64,000 bases of DNA from Echinicola soli. GTDB lineage: Bacteria > Bacteroidota > Bacteroidia > Cytophagales > Cyclobacteriaceae. Below are positions 56,083 to 64,000 of this stretch, piece after piece. The stretch spans positions 4,191,001 through 4,255,000 of the forward strand of contig NZ_CP041253.1 in assembly GCF_006575665.1 (NCBI RefSeq), read 5' to 3'. Position 1 is the stretch's first letter; the number at the start of each line of letters is the position of its first letter. A program made the translations under genes and the position numbers. The notes beneath the pieces were generated by a model. The model saw only the letters and a program-made list of their open reading frames with translations, did not search any database and was not told the origin of the DNA.

Positions 56083-57177
56083 ATGATCATTAGTAAAGAA
56101 AAGGTACTTAAGGCCCTCTCCACCGTGGAAGACCCCGATCTTAAAAAAGACCTGGTCACACTTGGCATGATCCAGGATGTGGTGGCAGAAGGGAATAAAT
56201 TGAGTTTTAAGGTGGTACTTACCACTCCTGCTTGTCCTCTCAAAGAGCTGATCAAAAACAATTGTAAAGAAGCCTTGGTCAAGGAGTTTGGTGAGGAGTT
56301 GGAATTGGATATTACCATGACTTCCAATGTCACCACCGTGAGGGACAATGCACCATTGCTCCCCAAAGTAAAAAACATCATCGCCATCGCCTCTGGCAAA
56401 GGTGGCGTCGGCAAGTCCACCTGCTCGGCCAATCTTGCCGTGGCACTGGCCAAAACCGGTGCTAAAGTCGGCTTAGTGGATGCAGACATTTCTGGCCCTT
56501 CCATTCCCGTGATGTTTAACGTGGAAGGTGAACAGCCGGCCGTAAAGCAGGAAAACGGGAAAAACATCATCATTCCAATCGAGCAATACGGCGTAAAGCT
56601 GATGTCCATCGGTTTTCTGACACCAGCAGACAGTGCGGTGGTCTGGAGAGGCCCCATGGCCAGCTCTGCCCTGAAGCAATTCATTGGGGATGTAGAATGG
56701 GGTGAGTTGGATTATTTATTGATCGATTTGCCTCCCGGCACTTCAGACATTCACCTTACCATGGTGCAAACAGTACCCGTCACAGGTGCTGTCATCGTGA
56801 CCACCCCACAAAAAGTTGCGTTGGCAGATGCTACAAAAGGTTTGTCCATGTTTAAGCAACCCCAAATAAACGTTCCCGTTTTAGGTGTTGTGGAAAATAT
56901 GGCTTATTTTACACCTGAAGAGTTACCGAACAATAAGTATTACCTTTTCGGTAAAGAAGGGGGGCAGCGATTGGCCAGAAAGCATGACGTCCCCTTCTTA
57001 GGAGAAATCCCTATCGTACAGAGCATTAGGGAAAGTGGAGACACCGGTTACCCTGCAGTTCTGAAAGAGGGAATTACTCAAAAGGCATTTTCCGATCTTG
57101 CCGAAACAATGGCAAGACAGATCGCGATCAGAAATGCAGAAAAAAATAAAACCAAGGTAGTACAAGTAAATACCTAG
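56083..57177 (+). CDS. mrp: Mrp/ApbC-type P-loop iron-sulfur cluster carrier
   Basis: The 364-residue cytosolic protein has an N-terminal MIP18/DUF59 domain (~1-85, with TTPACPLKE) and a ParA/MinD-like ATPase domain with deviant Walker A ASGKGGVGKST (~103-113), VDADISGPSIP (~125-135) and DLPPGTSD (~210-217). The family transfers Fe-S clusters to apo-proteins. The usual CxxC near the C-terminus is absent; that place reads ENMAYFTPEELPNNKYYLFG, a variant I recall as common in Bacteroidota. The nfu gene follows by 8 bp, so the two form a cluster delivery pair. Confidence 0.94.
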   Translation: MIISKEKVLKALSTVEDPDLKKDLVTLGMIQDVVAEGNKLSFKVVLTTPACPLKELIKNNCKEALVKEFGEELELDITMTSNVTTVRDNAPLLPKVKNIIAIASGKGGVGKSTCSANLAVALAKTGAKVGLVDADISGPSIPVMFNVEGEQPAVKQENGKNIIIPIEQYGVKLMSIGFLTPADSAVVWRGPMASSALKQFIGDVEWGELDYLLIDLPPGTSDIHLTMVQTVPVTGAVIVTTPQKVALADATKGLSMFKQPQINVPVLGVVENMAYFTPEELPNNKYYLFGKEGGQRLARKHDVPFLGEIPIVQSIRESGDTGYPAVLKEGITQKAFSDLAETMARQIAIRNAEKNKTKVVQVNT

Positions 57178-57185
57178 CAGATAAA

Positions 57186-57437
57186 ATGGAATCAGAACTA
57201 ATCGAAAAAATAGAAAATGCACTGGATACCATCCGCCCTTACTTGGAAGCGGATGGTGGCAATGTGAAAATTGTTGACCTTACAGACGAGATGGTTTTGC
57301 AGCTCGAGTTGACGGGGACCTGCAGTTCTTGTCCCATGTCTACCATGACACTAAAGGCCGGTGTGGAAGAGGCCGTCAAAAAGGCCATACCTGAAATAAA
57401 CAGAGTGGAAGCTATCAATATTTCCGTTTCGGAATAA
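57186..57437 (+). CDS. nfu: NifU-type C-terminal (NFU) scaffold protein
   Basis: The 83-residue protein consists of just the NFU domain: YLEADGGNVKIVDL (~19-32) and the cluster-binding Cys46-SS-Cys49 in GTCSSCPMS. It carries a 4Fe-4S cluster between dimer subunits and likely supplies or receives clusters from Mrp encoded 8 bp upstream. Confidence 0.95.
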   Translation: MESELIEKIENALDTIRPYLEADGGNVKIVDLTDEMVLQLELTGTCSSCPMSTMTLKAGVEEAVKKAIPEINRVEAINISVSE

Positions 57438-57459
57438 ACAGCAAAGGATTTAGTTATTA

Positions 57460-60400
57460 ATGAAAAGGGTAATACTGATTTTAAGGATAGGGTTAGTACT
57501 ATCCTTTTTGTTATTTATAAATTGTTCAATACTTTTTGCACAGCAAACGCTGACACCCACCATAAACACCTCCACCCAGGATCCTATTGAAAAATGTACT
57601 GCTCCCCTAGTGGAACAAAAGCAAATGGAAGCCTTGGGGATTTTTGGTTCGAAGGAATATTTTGAAGCCTGGATGGAAGATAAGATCCAGGACAGAAAAG
57701 GTGCCAATCTAAGAACTGCTGAAGACGAAGTGAGGGTCATTCCCGTGGTCGTGCACGTGATCCACAATGGAGAACAGCTCGGACAAGGTGCCAACATCCC
57801 CCAATCACAAATAGAGGCGCAAATCCGCATCCTCAATGAAGACTACAGCCGCACCAATACCGATGCGGCCAATACACTGGCAGCATTCCAGCCTATAGCT
57901 GCCAATGCCAATATCCAGTTCGTACTGGCCAAGCAGGATCCCAGAGGACTTCCCACAGATGGCATCAACCGTGTACAGGGTCCCCAAACAAGTTATAGGC
58001 TGAGTGATGCTATCATTTTAAGCCAATCCTCTTATTGGGACGCTGAAGAATACTTAAATATATGGGTTGCCCCTTTGGAAACCATTAACCTGGGATGGTC
58101 TTCCTTTCCCATTTCGGATTTGCAAGGGCTTGATTATCCTCCTACTGCAAAAGAAACGGATGGTGTAACGATAGACTACGAATATTTCGGGGAAGGTGGC
58201 AATGCCATCGCTTCTTCCAGGGGTCGGACTGCTACCCATGAAGTCGGTCACTTTTTAGGACTCAGACATATTTGGGGAGATGGTGGATGTGATGTGGATG
58301 ACTTCGTAACCGACACCCCTGACCAAAACGGCTCCAATATCGGCTGTCAAACCGACAGAACTACCTGCGGTACCTTGGACATGATCCAAAATTATATGGA
58401 TTATACACCTGATGCTTGCATGAACCTCTTTACCCAAGGGCAATTGGAGCGAATGGATGTGGTCCTGGCCAATAGTCCGCGGCGGATTTCCCTGGTCAAT
58501 GGACGTGCCACACAAGCACCTCAGGTCGTGGCACAGGATCTGGCACTGGAAACGATCCTTGCCCCGAAAGATTTTGTTTGCTCCAACACCATTACTCCCC
58601 AAGTCAGTGTTTATAACGCAGGCACCGACCTACTGACAGGTGCGGAATTGGCCATCAGCCTCGACGGCCAAGTTCTGGAACTAAAGTCGTTTAGCTTTGA
58701 GCTTAACCAAGGAGATACCGAGATCCTTGCATTTGACCCCATTCAGGTAGCTAATTCAGGCAACGATTTTGAAGTAACTATCATTACTGTCAATGGTGGG
58801 GCGGATGAGAACAGTGCCAATAATACCCTTTTCACTTCACCTGTTATCCAGCCCAACCTCTCCTTGCCCTACAACTATGCCTCCGGGGATTTCGATGAGG
58901 CATGGACCGTAAAAAATGAGGACGAGGCACTTACATGGGAATCAATGGAGCTCACCTTGGATGGTCAGTCGGTGGATGCTGTAGGGTTAAATTTCTACAA
59001 TTATGAAACCAGCGGCGCGACCGATTACCTGATCTCACCACAGATCAACCTTGCCCAATTCCCAAATGCCCAACTGGTCTTCGATATGGCTTATGCACGG
59101 TATCCTGAGGAAGGCTTGGACGATCAATTGATCATTGGCGTATCCACCGACTGTGGCAATACCTTTGACCTGTTAAGCCCTCCTTATCAAAAGTCCCAAG
59201 TAAGCCTGGAAACAGCTGCCGCTTCTACGGCTGAATTTATACCAAACGCCGCGAGTGACTTTCGAACAGAAGTGATTGACCTGAGCCAATTTGCCGAAAA
59301 CGGTAATGTCCGCATTGCATTTATCACCATCAACGGGTTTGGCAACAACCTGTTTATCAAGAATATTCGAATCAATGCCGCACAGGAAACCAATTACAGC
59401 TTTAGCATCGATCAATTGGTTAGTCCTTCGCCACTCCCGGATGGCAGTCAGGAAAATGACGTGGTCCGCTTAACCAATACAGGAGAACTAGCTATCAACA
59501 CCCTGCTGGTGGATCGCGTGCTCAATGGCTTTGCCCAAAGTACCTTGACACTGGAAGACATGAACATTGCTCCTGATGAGCAAGTGAACATCGAGCTGCC
59601 CTCCTTGCTTACAGATGAGCTGAATGGAATGGAATATCGACTCCACTCCCCCAACTATGATCAAAATGCAGGCAATGAACAGCAAATTAATCGCTTCTTC
59701 TACCAAAACGCCGAATCTGTTGAAGTTCCTTGGAGGCAGTATTTCGATAATTTGCTCCAACTGGCCCCTTGGATTACGGTCAACCCGGAAAACGGCCAGC
59801 CCGCTTGGGAAGTGGTAGCCAAAGAAGGTGCCCTAAATGACAACCTTGCTGTCCTTCAAAACCAATCAAGCGGAAACACCTATTGGCTGGGATCACCGCT
59901 GATGGACCTGAGCAATACCAGCAGGGCCAGTATTTTCTTTGACCGTGCAGCAAGTGGGATTACCAACAATACACGATTAAAAGTTATGCTGAGCCTGGAC
60001 GGTGGCCAAACCTTTGAGCATCAAGTGCTCATTTATGAAGGAGAAACCTTAAACACCATTATCGGCGACAGCCCTGTAAATCCAACTACTGAAAGCGAGT
60101 TTGTCAAAGAGTTCGTCAATCTTTCTGATTTTACAGGCAATGGTAGCGAAAAAATCAGGATTGCCTTTGTGGTAGAAAACGGCACTGATGCCACCAACCC
60201 TATCTACTTGGACAATGTCGAATTATTCCTTTCGGATGATCCAGATCCAGTCTACCCGACCAATGGTGATGCTATCCTCTATCCCAATCCAGCCACGGAT
60301 ATTTTCAGCTTGGCGTTTAACCTCCAACAGCGTGAAGACGTGCGGATTCAGGTCATCAGCACCAGCGGCCAAGTAGCCCATGATGTGGTTTACCCTGGCA

Positions 60401-60510
60401 CACTGAACCAAACCTATCATTTAAGCACTGCACTATTTTCCCCAGGAGTGTTCATCATCAAAATCCAGAGCGAAACACTATCGCTCACCAAAAGGCTAAT
60501 TATTCAGTAG
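57460..60510 (+). CDS. Secreted M43 (pappalysin-type) zinc metalloprotease with type IX sorting domain
   Basis: The 1016-residue protein has a signal peptide (~1-28), a short propeptide, and an M43B metalloprotease domain (~80-350). The zinc site is HEVGHFLGLRH with His260, Glu261, His264 and His270; a Met-turn candidate is MNLF in DACMNLFTQGQ (~325-335). A choice-of-anchor/jelly-roll type beta region follows (~350-920), and a type IX secretion C-terminal domain (~938-1016) starts LYPNPATDIFSLAF. It should be exported through the outer membrane and anchored or released. It begins 22 bp after nfu, on the same strand, but a functional link is not apparent. Confidence 0.92.
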   Translation: MKRVILILRIGLVLSFLLFINCSILFAQQTLTPTINTSTQDPIEKCTAPLVEQKQMEALGIFGSKEYFEAWMEDKIQDRKGANLRTAEDEVRVIPVVVHVIHNGEQLGQGANIPQSQIEAQIRILNEDYSRTNTDAANTLAAFQPIAANANIQFVLAKQDPRGLPTDGINRVQGPQTSYRLSDAIILSQSSYWDAEEYLNIWVAPLETINLGWSSFPISDLQGLDYPPTAKETDGVTIDYEYFGEGGNAIASSRGRTATHEVGHFLGLRHIWGDGGCDVDDFVTDTPDQNGSNIGCQTDRTTCGTLDMIQNYMDYTPDACMNLFTQGQLERMDVVLANSPRRISLVNGRATQAPQVVAQDLALETILAPKDFVCSNTITPQVSVYNAGTDLLTGAELAISLDGQVLELKSFSFELNQGDTEILAFDPIQVANSGNDFEVTIITVNGGADENSANNTLFTSPVIQPNLSLPYNYASGDFDEAWTVKNEDEALTWESMELTLDGQSVDAVGLNFYNYETSGATDYLISPQINLAQFPNAQLVFDMAYARYPEEGLDDQLIIGVSTDCGNTFDLLSPPYQKSQVSLETAAASTAEFIPNAASDFRTEVIDLSQFAENGNVRIAFITINGFGNNLFIKNIRINAAQETNYSFSIDQLVSPSPLPDGSQENDVVRLTNTGELAINTLLVDRVLNGFAQSTLTLEDMNIAPDEQVNIELPSLLTDELNGMEYRLHSPNYDQNAGNEQQINRFFYQNAESVEVPWRQYFDNLLQLAPWITVNPENGQPAWEVVAKEGALNDNLAVLQNQSSGNTYWLGSPLMDLSNTSRASIFFDRAASGITNNTRLKVMLSLDGGQTFEHQVLIYEGETLNTIIGDSPVNPTTESEFVKEFVNLSDFTGNGSEKIRIAFVVENGTDATNPIYLDNVELFLSDDPDPVYPTNGDAILYPNPATDIFSLAFNLQQREDVRIQVISTSGQVAHDVVYPGTLNQTYHLSTALFSPGVFIIKIQSETLSLTKRLIIQ

Positions 60511-60588
60511 GTGGTTAGTATTGAGATATGAGACTTGAGAGTAATGTGCAGTATGCCCTTTTACCCAAAAACCCTCCTCGACAGCCTT

Positions 60589-60624
60589 CCCGAAATCCTT
60601 CGGGACAGGCTGAAGGATTTCGGG
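60589..60624. repeat. REP-type hairpin downstream of the M43 gene
   Basis: CCCGAAATCCTTC (60589-60601) and GAAGGATTTCGGG (60612-60624) form a perfect 13-bp stem with a 10-nt loop. It lies about 80 bp past the stop codon of the metalloprotease gene and may also end its transcript. Confidence 0.6.
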
Positions 60625-60646
60625 GGGACAGGCTATACTGCCTGGC

Positions 60647-61163
60647 ATGAAAATCATACCAGCCGGTCTTGTTATCCTTCCTGCCCTACAAGCTGGCTCC
60701 TCGCTAGATCAGTCCGGTGGACAGATTCTTAACGCTCTGTCCTCAGTCATCTGGATTAGTGGGCTTTCTTCCACTTTCACGGTAAAATCATCAAAAGGCT
60801 GTCCGCCGAGGCAGGAACGCTTCTTTCCCTTCGGAACTCTCATTGCTAGGATAAATATAATAATATCTTACCAATCCTCCCTTAAAAAGTAGAACCTCCT
60901 CACCTGATTCAAAACTCACCGTAAAAGGCCATACCCAAGAAGTCAAGGTCGACCTCAATGGAGCCGTCGTGCCGGATTATGTGTTTGAAGAAAACTACAC
61001 GCTCACCTCACTGGAGGAAACAGCCACTTATACCAAGGAACACAAGCACCTGCTCGAAATCTCCTCGGCTGCCAAAATGGAGGCTGATACTAAAAACAAG
61101 CTTTTCGATATTATTGATACCTACATCAGGGATTCTAAAGCCAGAGTGGCTTACGGCTCTTAA
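60647..61163 (+). pseudogene. Remnant of a tail-fibre-like / cell-surface repeat protein
   Basis: The 3' part, 60894-61163, reads TSSPDSKLTVKG, then EVKVDLNGAVVPDYVFEEN and LTSLEETATYTKEHKHL, the usual C-terminal module of tail-fibre-like proteins of Bacteroidota, but it then runs into an unrelated end (DTYIRDSKARVAYGS). The start, near 60647 in another frame, resembles a signal peptide of the same family (MKIIPAGLVILPALQAGSS). The middle repeats are missing and the frames do not join, so the gene is decayed. The whole gap 60511-61201 contains only this remnant and two hairpins. Confidence 0.6.
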
Positions 61164-61167
61164 TGAC

Positions 61168-61194
61168 AAAAGCCCCGGATTTCTCCGAGGCTTT
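61168..61194 (-). terminator. Terminator of the RHS locus
   Basis: AAAGCCCCGGA (61168-61178) and TCCGAGGCTTT (61184-61194) pair with one mismatch; on the minus strand the stem ends in CTTTTG. It lies 8 bp beyond the stop codon of the last immunity gene. Confidence 0.65.
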
Positions 61195-61201
61195 CAAAAG
61201 T

Positions 61202-61738
61202 TTAGTTACTTAATCTCTGTTGTGCAATCTTGTATTTCTGCTTAAAGGATGCTGGCAAATTGGCTTTATTTACCTTTTCCAAGCTCCTGATTACCTCCTG
61301 GTAATTTCCATCCTTCCAAGCTTTGTTGGCTGCTTCTAAGCTTTGTTGCTCTACCAGAGTGGCGGTATATTCCGAACTCCTTTGTTCGTTAAACTTCTCA
61401 AGGCTAACTAAAGCACGCTCATTTCCTTCCAACAACTTTTCCCCATCTCCCATAAAAAACAGGAACACATTATTTACAAAAGTTTCCTTTGGAAGATTGC
61501 TAAGTTTTAGGTCAGAGTTAAAATGCTCTCGCATAACCTGATTATCAATCTCAACTTCATTGAAGTGCTTTCTGCCTACCCAAAGAGTATTTGAGTTCTC
61601 TCTGGGATTATGGCTTAATGCAATAATCAATTCGTCCGATTCATACTTTACAATGTTCTTTGATTGCTCGGTCATTTCCAGTCCGTGTTCTGTGAACAAG
61701 GAATGAAGCTTTTTTGATATGAGTTGATTGAATTCCAT
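61202..61738 (-). CDS. Putative immunity protein for the orphan RHS tip
   Basis: The 178-residue cytosolic protein has no signal peptide. The first ~105 residues are an alpha/beta domain (LIIALSHNPRENSNTLWVGR at ~37-56), and the C-terminal ~60 residues look like a single helical-repeat hairpin (AANKAWKDGNYQEVIRSLEK). No family is recognised. The function rests on position: it starts 15 bp after the stop of the orphan toxin tip, the standard place for its immunity gene, and is followed by a terminator. Confidence 0.6.
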   Translation of the reverse strand: MEFNQLISKKLHSLFTEHGLEMTEQSKNIVKYESDELIIALSHNPRENSNTLWVGRKHFNEVEIDNQVMREHFNSDLKLSNLPKETFVNNVFLFFMGDGEKLLEGNERALVSLEKFNEQRSSEYTATLVEQQSLEAANKAWKDGNYQEVIRSLEKVNKANLPASFKQKYKIAQQRLSN

Positions 61739-61753
61739 AAGCGTCCTTCTTAA

Positions 61754-62296
61754 TTAAAATCCAGGTGGCATCCATGCGCCACTACCCGGGTTATAAATCC
61801 AACCTCTACCCTGAAGGATTGACCTTTCTGCATTTAAGAACCCACCCGTTGGTATCAAATTACCGTTAGGCAGTCTGTAGGAGTCAAAAATAGGTTTACC
61901 TAGGCCCATCTCACTACGTAGTGCCCCATAGTTGGCTTTCCAATTTAATGCAGGTGTTCCTTTGTTAGGAAGATGAAGCATATAATCCCCAGCTTTCCAA
62001 CCTGTCGCTTTCGTGGTTTGAGGAGCTCCCCATTTGAAAAGGTTCAATCCTCCTTGCGTACTCGACCTAGCAGCCCACCGGCTCCCTATTTTGGATACAG
62101 CCTTCACTCCTCTCACTGCCGCACTCAAAGCCATCTCCCCACCAACCATCTCTGGGATACTCAATATCGCCCCACCGAAAGGATTACTGGCAAAAGCCTC
62201 ATTTGTTCGGTAAATACCGGCGATCACTGCATTGGTCGCACCATTGGTCCGTCCCCACCAGCTCGGATAGTTAGCTTCATCCGCTACTTTCAACAA
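61754..62296 (-). CDS. Orphan RHS C-terminal toxin tip without its core
   Basis: The 180-residue frame lacks an RHS repeat core. Residues ~37-68 (NPFGGAILSIPEMVGGEMAL and on) are nearly identical to the pre-tip region of the RHS protein at 63020-64000, after which a different tip follows (~85-180): NYGALRSEMGLGKPIFDSY, then GFLNAERSILQGRGWIYNPG. No ATG exists: the frame opens at 62341 and only a TTG (62296) is available, so it is probably not translated by itself but is a stored tip that could be joined to the main gene by recombination. Toxin activity is unknown. It sits 33 bp after the first immunity gene. Confidence 0.65.
   Translation of the reverse strand: MLKVADEANYPSWWGRTNGATNAVIAGIYRTNEAFASNPFGGAILSIPEMVGGEMALSAAVRGVKAVSKIGSRWAARSSTQGGLNLFKWGAPQTTKATGWKAGDYMLHLPNKGTPALNWKANYGALRSEMGLGKPIFDSYRLPNGNLIPTGGFLNAERSILQGRGWIYNPGSGAWMPPGF
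62097..62199 (-). repeat. Homology block of the orphan tip (copy A)
   Basis: This 103-bp segment matches 63336-63438 with roughly ten differences and no gaps, in the same orientation. It codes the shared stretch GGAILSIPEMVGGEMALSAA in both proteins. It would allow exchange of the toxin tip by homologous recombination. Confidence 0.8.
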
Positions 62297-62328
62297 TACC
62301 AGCCTCTGGATTTCACAGAAGCTATCAT

Positions 62329-63018
62329 TTATGACATTTTCTTATCGTAATATTCCGAGATACTAAACTCACCAGATTTCAGGGCTTCAAAAAAGGATTC
62401 TTTAGTTTCAAAGAGTTTTTCTACTTCGTATGGGTCATGTATCATTCCATAAACTGCACCTTTTTCATTCATTGAAAGATAGTTTCCATCTTCCAAGTCT
62501 TGGATAACATAAAACTCACCTTCAGGGACTTCAATTTTGAATGTGTCATCTATGTCTAATTGAGCCAATATATCATTACTTACTGTACCAATGATTTTCT
62601 CCAACTCTTCCTTTTCCTTATTTTCATAGGGCTTTTTACGAAGACTCTTTATATCGATATTTTCATAATCAAACTGTCGGCTACTGTCATCAACCTTGTA
62701 ACCAATTAAAACACCTTCGTATAAATCAAGCTCAACATTTTTATAATCTTTGGCTTCTAAATCAAAAACCTTGATGCCTACAAGCTTATAGTTAATACTA
62801 TTATTCTTGATTGAGTTATATACATTCTGGTCACAGATTATTCGCTTCCAACCATGTTCTAAAAACTCATTTGGAACACTATCCAAAATAAAGTTTGGAT
62901 TTACTTGGCTTATCAAAAAGGAATATTTTGATGGCAATTTCTCAGCCACTGACTTCAACAAATCATACTCCCATTGTTGAATATTTTTAGCCCGTTTTTT
63001 CTTGAATAAGTTAAACAT
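62329..63018 (-). CDS. Putative immunity protein for the HNH-like RHS tip
   Basis: From the ATG at 63018 the protein has 229 residues (a start at 63042 would overlap the toxin and is less likely), leaving one base between the toxin stop and this start (TAACATG). It starts with a basic FNLFKKKRAKN segment, has no signal peptide and is rich in Asp/Glu. The C-terminal part (YVIQDLEDGNYLSMNEKGAV, then TKESFFEALKSGEF) distantly recalls the SUKH (SMI1/KNR4) immunity fold, which is uncertain. Its DNA is visibly more AT-rich than the RHS gene, a usual sign of a transferred tip-immunity pair. Confidence 0.6.
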   Translation of the reverse strand: MFNLFKKKRAKNIQQWEYDLLKSVAEKLPSKYSFLISQVNPNFILDSVPNEFLEHGWKRIICDQNVYNSIKNNSINYKLVGIKVFDLEAKDYKNVELDLYEGVLIGYKVDDSSRQFDYENIDIKSLRKKPYENKEKEELEKIIGTVSNDILAQLDIDDTFKIEVPEGEFYVIQDLEDGNYLSMNEKGAVYGMIHDPYEVEKLFETKESFFEALKSGEFSISEYYDKKMS

Positions 63019-63019
63019 G

Positions 63020-64000
63020 TTAGTATCCAAAAGTATTGCCACTATTTATTGCGTTCTTAATTTCTTTAGGGAAAAACCTATACCTGTACGGGTCTCTGAT
63101 TCCGTGCTGTATTGTATTTAAAGGCTGCAAATTCAACCTGTTGTTCTTTAGCCAATTTGGAGCCCATTTTGCCCTTTGAGGGATAAATCTATGATGGAGC
63201 TCCATATGAACTTTAAACACTTTCCCGCTGGACATCCTTATCGGCTGAAAAGTTGGTTTAGTTCTGGTAGCCCAATATGAAGTTTTAAATTGCGAGAATG
63301 TTTTGCCTCCTTTAAGGAAACTACCTCCCTTTGCTACTGCCTTCACCCCTCTCACTGCCGCACTCAAAGCCATCTCCCCACCAACCATCTCAGGGATACT
63401 CAATATCGCACCACCGAAAGGGGTGTCGGCAAAGGCCTGTCGTCCACCATATACTCCGGCCACTACCGGATTATATCCGCTGGCAAAAAGCTTATGCCAT
63501 CCTGCCAGGTCATACCCTTCCAGCGCCTCAATGGTGTGGACAGGTAAGGACACATAATCGTCACGAAATACAGGAATGGCGAAATTTCCCCGCTGACCCG
63601 TAATAGGCATTTGGGCTTCTATCGCATTTCGGGCGGAAGCACCGGCCAGCAGTGCCTTACCGGCAGCCATCCCCCAGTCTATAGAACCTCCTGCCACCAA
63701 TGTACCGGGCCATGAACCCAATGCCCCTCCTATAAAACCAGATGTCTGGGGGCTGATACCAAGCGAGTTCAGCCCCGCTGCTGAGCCGGTACTTACCGCA
63801 GTGGATGCAGCGTTTGCCAGACCGCCCATCAAAGCCCCTCTACCTACCTGACTTGCAAACTGCCCCCAGTCCCAGCTGTTGCCTGCCGTCAGACTGGCCG
63901 CATAGAACAGGGCACTCTGTGCCGCACCGGCGGCCATCGCCCCGAGGATCGGCCCCACAAACTCCCCATCCGGATCCACCGCAAACCACCGTCCCAGTGC
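63020..64000 (-). CDS. RHS-repeat protein, C-terminal part with HNH-like nuclease tip; runs off the right edge
   Basis: The visible 326 residues are the end of a much larger protein. The first codons at the edge read ALGRWFAVDPDGEF, the hallmark that closes an RHS core shell (GRWFAVDP), so the start lies outside the window; a GTG at 63979 is not the true start. A Gly/Ala-rich linker follows (AAGAAQSALFYAAS, MGGLANAASTAVST), then the conserved GGAILSIPEMVGGEMALSAA block, and the toxin tip with HMELHHRFIPQRAKW, NNRLNLQPLNTIQHG and DPYRYRF. The His-His, Asn and late His suggest an HNH/endonuclease VII-like DNase. It is followed by its immunity gene. Confidence 0.85.
   Translation of the reverse strand, partial: ALGRWFAVDPDGEFVGPILGAMAAGAAQSALFYAASLTAGNSWDWGQFASQVGRGALMGGLANAASTAVSTGSAAGLNSLGISPQTSGFIGGALGSWPGTLVAGGSIDWGMAAGKALLAGASARNAIEAQMPITGQRGNFAIPVFRDDYVSLPVHTIEALEGYDLAGWHKLFASGYNPVVAGVYGGRQAFADTPFGGAILSIPEMVGGEMALSAAVRGVKAVAKGGSFLKGGKTFSQFKTSYWATRTKPTFQPIRMSSGKVFKVHMELHHRFIPQRAKWAPNWLKNNRLNLQPLNTIQHGIRDPYRYRFFPKEIKNAINSGNTFGY
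63336..63438 (-). repeat. Homology block of the main RHS gene (copy B)
   Basis: This is the partner of 62097-62199; the conserved block lies just before the tip of the main RHS gene. Everything downstream of it (toxin tip plus immunity gene) differs between the two modules. Confidence 0.8.

Overview
The window is from a Bacteroidota chromosome, most likely a marine member of the Cyclobacteriaceae close to Echinicola (genus is an inference from gene content and repeat style). Support: SusC/SusD pairs, type IX secretion C-terminal domains, DUF4856/imelysin and DUF4198 proteins, start codons without clear Shine-Dalgarno sequences, and promoter elements of the TTG / TAnnTTTG type.

Layout. 1-13 kb: a small membrane protein cut by the left edge, a short unknown protein, O-acetylhomoserine sulfhydrylase (metY) behind a 17-bp palindrome, an arylsulfatase, a sensor-less hybrid histidine kinase, a siderophore-type TonB receptor with a DUF4198 protein and a small Cys-pair protein, and an OafA-type acyltransferase with an SGNH domain. 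13-42 kb: a large pectin utilisation locus, nearly all on the minus strand. In transcription order it holds a four-repeat fasciclin lipoprotein, SusC1, SusD1, two fasciclin lipoproteins with beta-sandwich tails, SusC2, SusD2, a terminator and a 718-bp gap, then a PL1 pectate lyase, a predicted (alpha/alpha)6 glycosidase, a GH105 unsaturated glycuronyl hydrolase, a GH28 polygalacturonase, and finally a 1578-residue PL1 lyase with FN3, LamG and CBM3-like modules and a type IX sorting domain. The proposed division of labour is surface cleavage by the lyases, capture by SusCD plus the fasciclin lipoproteins, and periplasmic finishing by GH28/GH105. No dedicated regulator of the locus is visible.

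42-50 kb: a myo-inositol oxygenase with all metal ligands, then a compact plus-strand operon DUF4856 lipoprotein - imelysin-like lipoprotein - HTTM membrane protein - FecA-like TonB receptor, with overlapping or abutting genes and a good promoter; this looks like a metal or heme uptake system whose chemistry is not established. 50-60.5 kb: a 179-bp tandem repeat, then housekeeping genes surE, ribBA, dnaG, mrp and nfu, and an M43 metalloprotease with a type IX sorting domain. 60.5-64 kb: a decayed tail-fibre-like gene and the 3' end of an RHS polymorphic toxin locus: an RHS protein with an HNH-like toxin tip (running off the right edge), a putative immunity gene, a displaced orphan toxin tip sharing a 103-bp homology block with the main tip, and a second putative immunity gene.

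Gaps hold several dispersed palindromic repeat families, some nested in each other. No tRNA, rRNA, CRISPR array or intact insertion sequence was seen.
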